Source: Adiantum capillus-veneris
Lineage: Eukaryota > Streptophyta > Polypodiopsida > Polypodiales > Pteridaceae
Assembly (NCBI GenBank): GCA_014529385.2
Contig: CM043945.1
Coordinates: 91,651,112-91,715,111 of the forward strand
Reading direction: 5' to 3'
DNA: 64,000 nucleotides
The translations under genes and the position numbers were made by a program. Position 1 is the stretch's first letter. Each line of letters starts with the position of its first letter. This document shows, one piece after another, positions 56,731-64,000 of the stretch. The notes beneath the pieces are model-generated. The model was not told the DNA's origin and searched no databases. It worked only from the letters and a program-made list of their open reading frames with translations.

Positions 56731-56910
56731 TTCCCCCCCTCCTCGCCTATGTCGTCCCTTGACACAACTTTATGGGCTGAAATAGTCTTCAGGTTGATGA
56801 CTGGCGAGGCGGTCTTTAAGCGTATCCAGTGCCTTCTGGTAACTGATTCTTCTTTCTTTTTCGAGCACTTGCAAAAGTTGCATTGTCACTTTATTCTTCA
56901 GCTCCACTGC
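56731..56910 (-). other. Purine tract and 3' untranslated part of the gag-only element
   Basis: CGAGGAGGGGGGAA on the minus strand is a clear polypurine tract. The rest separates it from the end of the long decayed frame at 56911. Confidence 0.5.
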
Positions 56911-58608
56911 TTAGTATCCTACAAACCTGGATGTTAGGTTTCTGATCACCAACGCAAATATCTTTGTTTGCCAGGTGAAGAATCTAGTGTAGAAAGCTTC
57001 TTCAAAGGCCAACATATTATTTGATGGCAAGAACATACATCTTGCATAGAAGCCGTAAAGGAATTCTTCTGAAGGTTGACCACTCAGATCGTAGCATAAG
57101 CCTTTGTTTCCTTCCAAAAATGATCTCCATGGGACTCCTGTTTGCTCAAGCTCATTAAAAACTTGGATGCATGTGAGAAACATCCTGCAAATCTTATATA
57201 ACATGGTGAAGGAGAGATCTGGTAGACTCTTGAAGACAGACATGACACCCGTTAGGGTTTTCACCATGTATTCCTCTATTGCATGTCCTCTCTCTGGAGC
57301 TGGTAGCCTTGGGTAGTTAAGCCAGGTTGGCCTCTTCTTTTGCAGTGCTTCATGCACTTTCCATGTCCTTACTCTGGGTACAGGACAGAAGGTTGAATCT
57401 TGTTGAAGGGTTGCATGTCCTCTTGTGAACAAAATCGGGTGTCTTGGGTTCTTGTTCAGTCAGCTTAACCTCCACTTTGGGTGGTCTTTATCTACTCCAT
57501 CTTCTTGCATATCTTTGTACATCCTCTCTTTCAACTGTAGTAATTTCACTTTGATGAGAGGGTATGGCAGGAATTGCTCGTACCATTGCGCATTGATCTG
57601 ATTGAGAGTGAGTTGAGTGACGTTGACAGAGTGTAAAAATCTCAACTCTCAATTCATTGTGGCTTTCCACTGCTCATCCACCTCTTGGGTGATCTTCTCT
57701 TTCAGTGCGTCTTCTTCAAATTTTGACAGATGCACCATGGGAACTGTGTCTGCATTTGTGATATTGATCTGAAAATCCTCATCACCACTCGGCTCTACTG
57801 TGGACTGTGTCTCAAACTCAGCAAATGAGACCAAGGGTATGTCTATTTGTGGCGGCTCTGAAGTGCCTGCCTCTTCCTGCGTGTCTGGTTTCCCATCTCT
57901 GAGGAGTTGGTTAACTCGCTTGAGTTCTGCTATTTTCTTTAGGAGCTCCTCTTCTCGTTGAACCCGCATCAATGCTAGGTCCCTGTGCTATGATTGTTCC
58001 AGCTTTAATTCCAATTCAAGATCTTTATTTTTCTTCTCTAGTACCTTGTACACTTCTTCAGTTCCTTTGATTGAGGCCACGGATGGATTTTCTATGATTT
58101 TCCGTAAGAAGATTGCCTGATCATTGATCCGTTGTTCAAAGTACAGCAGAGAAGCATCGAAAACATCTAATTGCACCTGATTTTTTTGAGCTGACAGATT
58201 TGTTGTAAGAAGTTCATTTGTAACTTCTATCAGCTGCTCGTCTTTTGCTTTGCAGGCATTGGATAGTTTGGTGAGTAGACCACCTAACTCTTCCATTTCT
58301 TTTTGTTGCACATCTCTAGCTAACTGATGATGTTCAACTTCTGCCTTCATCTCTTGCACCTGCCTTTGAAGATCGCTGATGACAGTCATCCTGTCTTCTA
58401 ACTCTCCTTGGAGAGCGTCGATCACCATCTCAAGTTCTTTGGCCTTTGGGCGACGGTTTAGTGCTACTGAATGGAGTCTCTCCGTCATTTCTTGCATCTG
58501 CCTTGCATATTCATTGACTTGTACTATTACCCCGTCATTTGACTGCCACTCCTCCTGTCTTGCCAGCTGAGATGTGCCTACAGCCTCATGTTTGGCTTCC
58601 TGCTGCAT
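56911..58608 (-). pseudogene. Coiled-coil gag-like protein, C-terminal half
   Basis: One minus-strand frame runs from 58608 to 56911, broken only at 57990-57988, 57651-57649 and 57462-57460. The first 200 residues are heptad-rich coiled coil (MQEMTERLHSVALN, DLQRQVQEMKAEVEHHQLAR, YKVLEKKNKDLELELKLEQ). A glutamate-rich linker follows, then a tryptophan-containing domain (HEALQKKRPTWLNYPRLP, SFLEGNKGLCYDLSGQPSEE). No RT, integrase or protease is present. I do not recognise the family. Confidence 0.55.
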
Positions 58609-60392
58609 CGTAACTGCTAGTGGTTCTTGTGTGGAGGTAGATGGTCGGTCTTCTTCTTGGTCATCGTGAGGCTTTGATACCTCAGCAGTTTCTGGCTGAG
58701 TGGAAGTAGATGGTGATGGATCAGACCTTGTTGTCTTCTCTGGTGCCGGCCTTTCTTCCTTCTCTGGATCGGGTTCTTTCTCATGTGCAGTGGTAGACTC
58801 TTTTTTTGCATCTACTTATTTATCAGATCTTGTGCAGATTCACGTGACTTTTTCTCTTCAGGATTTTGAGTATCTTCGACGGCCTTCTCCTGTTTCGGCT
58901 CAACTTCTTTCTATTTTTGTCTCTCATGCTAGTTAGCTTCTTGTGTGGGTTCTGTTTGTTTGGTGGACTCGGAATCTTTCTCTTTCTCAGGCTCCGCTTC
59001 GTTATTGGTGTCTTTGCTTGCAGGTGATGGTGGTGGGCTTGGCATGGGATGGTCTTGTTGTTCTGTAGGCGGTGAGGTGGGTCGGGGAGATCCAGAACTT
59101 TGTTCTTGGGCTTCTGCTCTAGACGTCTCCTCGGATTGTCTTTGTTCTTCTACCTCCTTGGCTTTCTTAGCAGCTTCTTCTACCTCCTTCAGCTTTAGAG
59201 CTTCAACCTCTTGGTACATTCTTTCTAACGCTCTGTCAGATCATCCGTCTCTTTTCTTGTGTGATGCTTCGTTATTGGGCCTTTGAGTCCAGCAGGCACC
59301 CATTTTTCTGGGTCCTTCTCTTGTGCTGGTAGTCCTGTTTCTCACTTTCAAAGCGCACTTGTTTTTGAACTGGCTCTTCTTGGTGTGCAGCCTTATTTTT
59401 TCTTTTTATTTCTTCTCTGTGAGCTCTCTTTTCCTCGTTATCCGCCGCTGTTTTGCCTTTCCGGCAAGCTCTTAGCTGAGTCTTCATCAGATTTATATGA
59501 TCTTTTTTCTGACCTTGTAGCTCTTGGAGAGGGTTGTGCTGCCAATATCCAAGTGTTCTGATCAGGAGCAGGTGGTAGGCTGTCGTCCATGCCGACGGAA
59601 TGATATGCTATCCTCTTCGATACCTCTGGTGCACCCAAGTAAGTGATTTGCCTTCTTTCTTGGTGCCCTTCAAAGTGGTCAAGACATATTGCACGTGGTC
59701 CAATGGTTGCCTTGTCATCGATTTGAGAACTTGAGTGAATGTGGTGGCCACGGCGTGATTTGATGTAGTGTACCTTGGTGGCCTTTTTGCCAAGAAATGG
59801 AAGTGTTGGTGGTACAAGAGGGTTGGCTCTTCCACTTTTTGTGAATAAGGTCGACGAATGTAGCCGCGGTTGTCTCTTTGATAAATGTTCCAATTGTCTT
59901 CATGTCCCTTGCTCTAACGGTCATTCGTTCTGTGGGCATTCGGAGTGCCTCTGTCACTATCTCTTTCGTGATGACTACTTTGACCTTGTTTCCTTGGGTG
60001 TCAGATATCTATGCAGTTCCATCTTCTTTGATTGTGGATAGAAGCTCGTAAGGTTTCTGAAAATCCACTTCACAAGGATCTTGTTCATAGAAATCCTTGA
60101 GTCCCAGCTTGCGGTTAGCTTCTTTGGTTTCTGGCTTGGCGGCTACATCATACACTTTCTTCACGGCAAGAGTTGCAACTCCTGCCACGAAGAAGTTGCA
60201 ACTCCACCTGATTCCCTTCTTCACTCTTGAATCTTCTAGTGAAGACTATAGTGTGGTGCTCTTCCAGCTATTCTCTAGAGAGGTATGATGCCTTGGTTGC
60301 TTTGACTGACTTGGGGTCTAGTTGATAAGCGGGCAGTTCCTGTAGTTTCTCCTTTTGGTTGAGCTTCTTTTTAGCCTTCTCCCCGCTGTTTG
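58609..60392 (-). pseudogene. Gag-like protein, N-terminal half
   Basis: Fragments in three frames give a globular part followed by low-complexity charged sequence. The globular part reads YDVAAKPETKEANRKLGLKD, TEALRMPTERMTVRARDMK, FIKETTAATFVDLIHK, RPPRYTTSNHAVATTFTQVL and LDHVQYVLTTLKGTKKEG. The charged part includes PSPPPSPASKDTNNEAEPEK. The order (globular domain, charged spacer, coiled coil, polypurine tract) resembles a non-autonomous gag-only LTR element. Coding begins about where the palindrome block ends (60393). Confidence 0.5.
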
Positions 60393-62501
60393 CATGGCTC
60401 CTGTTCAGTGAATAGAGTGCAAAGTTAGCAGATTTGTCGGAATTTTCTCTGAAATGTTCTTTAGGCTGAAATGCTGACAATTTGGTCCAATTTTCTTCAA
60501 ATCAATTTTTGAACAAGCAAAGATGCATAAAAACATGCAAGGAACCAAACTGTGTGGTCAAAACAAATATTTGCAACCAAAGTAAATAATCACGATTATT
60601 TACAGCTGAGAAAAATTTTCAACTTTTTGCAAACTTGGCTTTATAGGCTTGAAGTATATACCAAATACATGCTCTGAGTGAAATATGGGCTCATTTGGAT
60701 GCATAGAGTGAAAATGGTACTAGATTTTATCTTTAGGTCTCTGAAACAGTAGATATAAGGGAAATTTGAGATTTTGAGCTCCAAATTGATTCAAAATTGG
60801 CTAGTGGGCTTAACACATCATGTACTTTGGATATATGATGGCAAAATATCAAAATTCCCCAATTTTGACCAGAAAGTAAATGATCGCGATTATTAATTTT
60901 TCTTTCAAAATTGACATTTTTTTGGTACAAATTGGTTCTAGGCATTGTATAGACCTTGGGTATGAGATATGAGGTGATTTGGATCAAGAAATGTTGTCCA
61001 TAACCCAAAATTTGACTTGCAAAGACTTCTTTGTGTTTTTTGATAATTTTCTAAGTAATGTGTGGTCATTTTGGCTCATACTTGAATTTTGGCATGTAGT
61101 AGGTGTGTACAAATGACAGGTGAGGTGAGGTGACAATTTCCAAGAAAAACTGATGCAAAAATAATTAATCGTGATGATTTACAACAGCGACAATTTCTTT
61201 GCAAAACTCACAAATTTTGACCTAGACATATTCCATACACCTAATACAAGTCCTAAATTGAATTTGGTCAAGTTTGGTCATGCCGGAATCACTTTGTGCT
61301 TTGTCAACTCTGAAATCATCGTTTTTTGTGACTATAGTGCCTGTTGGGTTGGTCGGTCAACTTTGAGGCTTTGGACTTGTCCGCAACATAGTCGTGAAGC
61401 AACCTGTCCAATTCTGGCTCATTTGGAGTCAGCTTGACCTCGTATGTCGAATTTGACGCTTTGTAGCCTTCGAGCCATTTTCTGCTTTTCGAAGGCTTTG
61501 CTTGATGGATTTCACCAAACCAATCATGTACATTGTATATAGACCTCATAAGAAAGCCATCTGTGGAGTCTACCGGGGACCCCCTTGACCCTTGACGAAT
61601 GGTCATCTGATGATATAGAAAGGTTCTATTATGTTAGGGAATGCTATAGTTCAAATCCCATGTGATTTGGTCAAGCTGGCAGGCCGCTATGGCCAGTTTT
61701 AGGTCATAAGTCTTCGTGCACTGCTCGATTTCTAGGGTTTTTTCTAGAGCTTTAGACTAGCTACCGGCCGTAAAAAATGGATCATTGACGAGTAAAGAAC
61801 TTACCCCTCATGTATCGTGTGAGATGGCACTGAAAATGGTCAACTCTGGGCTCCAGAAAAGTCACGCGAAAGAGGCCGACATCTCTCTTTGCAAAGACTC
61901 CAAGTGGAAATGAGGTGGTTTTAGCCTACCTTAGATATCTATACCCGGACTTCCCGAACCAAATTTCCCCAGTCATACTAGTCCGTGAAATCTAGGTTAA
62001 ACTCAAAAATTCCCCTTATCGGATTCCAAGAGCTCATTCTGCAAGAATTTTGCAAAAGTAGGCCTGGCCGCCTAATTTAGGCTTCTCACTTCCATCTTCT
62101 GATTTTATTGAAAATTTTTGTGCTTTTCCGCCTTGTCTTTCTGATCATCATTGTGTCTTCTATTTTTCCATCTGAGCTTCTCTGCTATTTATTATTAATT
62201 TTTGACCTGTTTATTTAAAAAAATCAAAGAAAATAGCAAAATGCTCAAAAAAAGTAAAGTAAAAATCCAATAATTAAGAAAATCCCTTGGAAAACATATC
62301 TTTATTGTTTATTGTTGGATTTTTGTATTTTTAAGCCTCTTTATCAATAAAAATGATGAAAAATACCCAGAAAATGACTATTTTTTCTGATTGTCTAATA
62401 GTATATACACTACTTACACTCATCGGGAAGATATTATTTGTGAATTTTCCCTTGATGATGAATTATAAGGGCATTATTAGGTAATTTTGAAAAAAATCAC
62501 A
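60393..62501 (-). repeat. Block A': inverted copy of block B, after G4
   Basis: This is the inverse of 53653-55810, read from TGTGATTTTTTTC at 62501 down to GAACAGGAGCCATG at 60393. Palindromes start at 60583, 60877 and 61162 (spacing 294 and 285 bp). It follows the G4 purine tract exactly as block B follows that of G2, so the junction is shared by the family and not a one-off rearrangement. Confidence 0.72.
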
Positions 62502-62533
62502 CGTTAACATCAAACTTTTTCCTCCCTCTTCAA

Positions 62534-63205
62534 ACATTGCCCTTAATTACTTGGTACTTAGTGCCCTTCCACCCCTCCTAGATGGCGTACTTTGGGACAA
62601 CTGTGTGCATGGGTTGAACAATTGTGTCTATGCATAGCCATGGTTGGCTCTACCATGCTATGAAGATCAATGCAGTTCAAACCAATATGCTGTGGAAGAG
62701 CTGGGTCTTGAGTAATTGACTCAAGGGTTTCTAATCTCGAGGTTTGCTACTGATGTCTTCCAAAGAGCAAATCTTGTAGCTTGTGCTCTTTATTTGATTG
62801 TACCATCCGGATGCTTCAGCACACTAATTTCTTGAGCTGTTGGTAGCACTTTTGACTATTGTCGAGCTTTTTCTTGCCATTGGTAGCTTGATCGGCTCGG
62901 TGCTGCATGGTGTGGTGGAGTCTTTTGAGACTTAACCCGCCATTACTTGATTAGTTTTACGGTTTGTGGAGAAGATAAGTGCTCCTTTTTCTTCCAAACC
63001 ATTTCCATGTTAGGTTCCTTGCTCAAAGATTCCCGTCTCTGAGTTTTAATCCTTGAAACCTTCTTTTGTTTTGTCGGTGAAGTTTAGGCACCTAGATCTG
63101 AATTGGTTTATCCTTATGATGTGCTTTTGGTACCCAAATTTGCCTGACTCCTTGCATGCTATATGTAGCATTTGATTATCGAGGGGATGGAGAAGATTGA
63201 CTACT
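62534..63205 (-). pseudogene. G4 tail region
   Basis: It corresponds to 39700-40378 of G2. Phrases such as KFGYQKH and the 63267-63046 frame match the G2 tail in a shifted register. Many stops occur, and no intact frame is seen. Confidence 0.55.
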
Positions 63206-63600
63206 TCATGGTTTGGTGTGCTGATTACTTCTTTTCCATTCCTCCTTGCTTGGTGCAATTGGAACAATGAGTTGCCCTTCTTTAGGTGATAGCTTTAGCT
63301 GATTTGTATCCCAATCTGGTACTTCTTTGTATGTTCGCATCCAGGGAATTCCAAAAATCATCGTCTCATTAATGTGTTCATATGGAAAGCATACAAACTG
63401 ATGAGGACATGAACATCCATGTACTATCATGTTCAAGTTTACTACTCCCAATGTTGGAGTTGGGTTCTTGTTGCATCCTTTGATTGTCGCTATTCCTGTC
63501 GTCAATGCTTGACTTGTGGCCTTCTGTATGTGGAATAACTGACTGCATTTACTCTAGCTCCTGTCTCGACCAAAGCAATGGTGCTATGATTGTTGAGCTG
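63206..63600 (-). pseudogene. G4 second protease-like domain after integrase
   Basis: ALVETGARVNAVSYSTY lies near 63590-63540, where the aspartate of D-T-G-A is glutamate. Then come TIKGCNKNPTPTLGVVNLNM, an HINETMIFGIPWMRTY segment (the ILG-W motif of retropepsins) and VPDWDTNQLKLSPKEGQLIV. It matches G2 39330-39690 and shows the complete domain better, because the distal W motif is in frame. Confidence 0.68.
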
Positions 63601-63625
63601 TACTTGATGCGCAGGTCCATTCCAT

Positions 63626-64000
63626 CTAACCAGTCATCATCCGTTGAACCTGCGTCTTTAGGTAATTCCCATTGTCGATCATCTTTTTCCAGAGTGTTGA
63701 TGGGAATCGATATCTGTTGATTCTTGAAAGCAGCTTTTCCCTTGAGTACCTAAAGCCAAGCTTCCTCTTGGGCTTCATCAATAACCTGTTGTCATTTGAT
63801 CTTCCTTTGTTTGGTTGCATGTATTATTTCTAGCAATCCATTGGTTAGTGGCAAATTGTATTTCTTTAAACGAAATCCACTAATCCAATTAGCCATTGGT
63901 TCACCATCTAGGGTGGACAATTTTACTGCTCCACTTGGAGATACATCTTCAATGATAAACGGTCCGTTTTACTTTTTCTTAAACTTGGGAATGTGTTTCT
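63626..64000 (-). pseudogene. G4 integrase C-terminal part (cut by window edge)
   Basis: The minus-strand sequence gives FIIEDVSPSGAVKLSTLDGE and MANWISG, matching the integrase end of G2, then a lysine-rich extension to 63626. The catalytic core lies beyond the window. Confidence 0.75.

Larger units (their letters stand above)
62502..64000 (-). mobile_element. G4: 3' part of a G2-related gypsy element, continues beyond the window
   Basis: The minus strand of 64000-62502 is similar to 38960-40400 of G2 throughout: integrase C terminus, second protease-like domain, tail, then the purine tract GAAGAGGGAGGAAAAAG (62533-62517). It is therefore a second member of the G2 family in the opposite orientation. 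It is cut by the window edge. Confidence 0.85.

Noticed and set aside
53653-62501. DNA transposon with 2.1-kb terminal inverted repeats
   Set aside because: Each inverted block follows a gypsy purine tract and integrase tail in the same order in G2 and G4, no transposase is visible between them, and no target duplication was found at the outer ends.
1-64000. tRNA, rRNA or host genes
   Set aside because: I saw no cloverleaf with box A/B, no rRNA core sequence and no exon-like frame outside transposons; a dedicated search (tRNAscan, Rfam) was not possible.

Overview
This window looks like an intergenic, heterochromatin-like block of a large land-plant nuclear genome. The evidence is the plant-type Ty1/copia and Ty3/gypsy retrotransposons, tRNA-iMet-type and tRNA-Asp-type primer sites, a Tat-lineage element with two RNase H domains, a plant L1-like LINE, and a nonsense-mutation pattern that fits plant CG/CHG methylation. 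I cannot name the species. I found no host gene, tRNA, rRNA or CRISPR array. Essentially every long reading frame is transposon-derived and most are broken.

Left third (1-22864): a degenerate hairpin-forming satellite (1-892, 16358-17228, 22451-22864) was cut by two independent insertions. The first is a Ty3/gypsy Tat-like element on the minus strand (G1, 893-16357, LTRs of exactly 2068 bp each, 4-bp target duplication CTAG). Its 5' LTR was later split by a Ty1/copia element (C1, 10749-15966, target duplication AAGAC). A second copia of the same family (C2, 17229-22450, target duplication TACAC) sits directly in the satellite. The order of events can therefore be read off: satellite, then G1, then C1, with C2 separate.

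Middle (22865-40405): a decayed LINE on the minus strand (22865-28780: proline-rich ORF1 region, endonuclease, reverse transcriptase) abuts a 397-bp LTR with a tRNA-Asp-like primer site. These open a plus-strand gypsy element (G2). Its leader holds about four 285-bp repeats, each centred on a near-perfect 20-bp palindrome. Its gag, protease, RT, RNase H and integrase are frameshifted, and are followed by a second protease-like domain and a W-[VI]-P-K repeat tail.

40406-53646 is a minus-strand gypsy element (G3) with 575/555-bp LTRs, nested at the 3' edge of G2. It encodes gag, protease, RT, RNase H and integrase, then a second retropepsin-like domain AFTER integrase, a W-[VI]-P-K tail and an intact acidic small ORF. 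G2, G3 and G4 all share the post-integrase protease-like domain, the most novel-looking feature here.

Right end (53653-64000): an unusual head-to-head arrangement. A 2.1-kb palindrome-bearing block (53653-55810) follows G2's 3' end. Its inverted copy (60393-62501) follows the 3' end of a minus-strand relative of G2 (G4, which continues beyond 64000). Between them lie an LTR copy in inverted orientation (55811-56226) and a decayed element carrying only a gag-like coiled-coil protein (56227-60392). I could not settle which boundaries here are true LTR ends.
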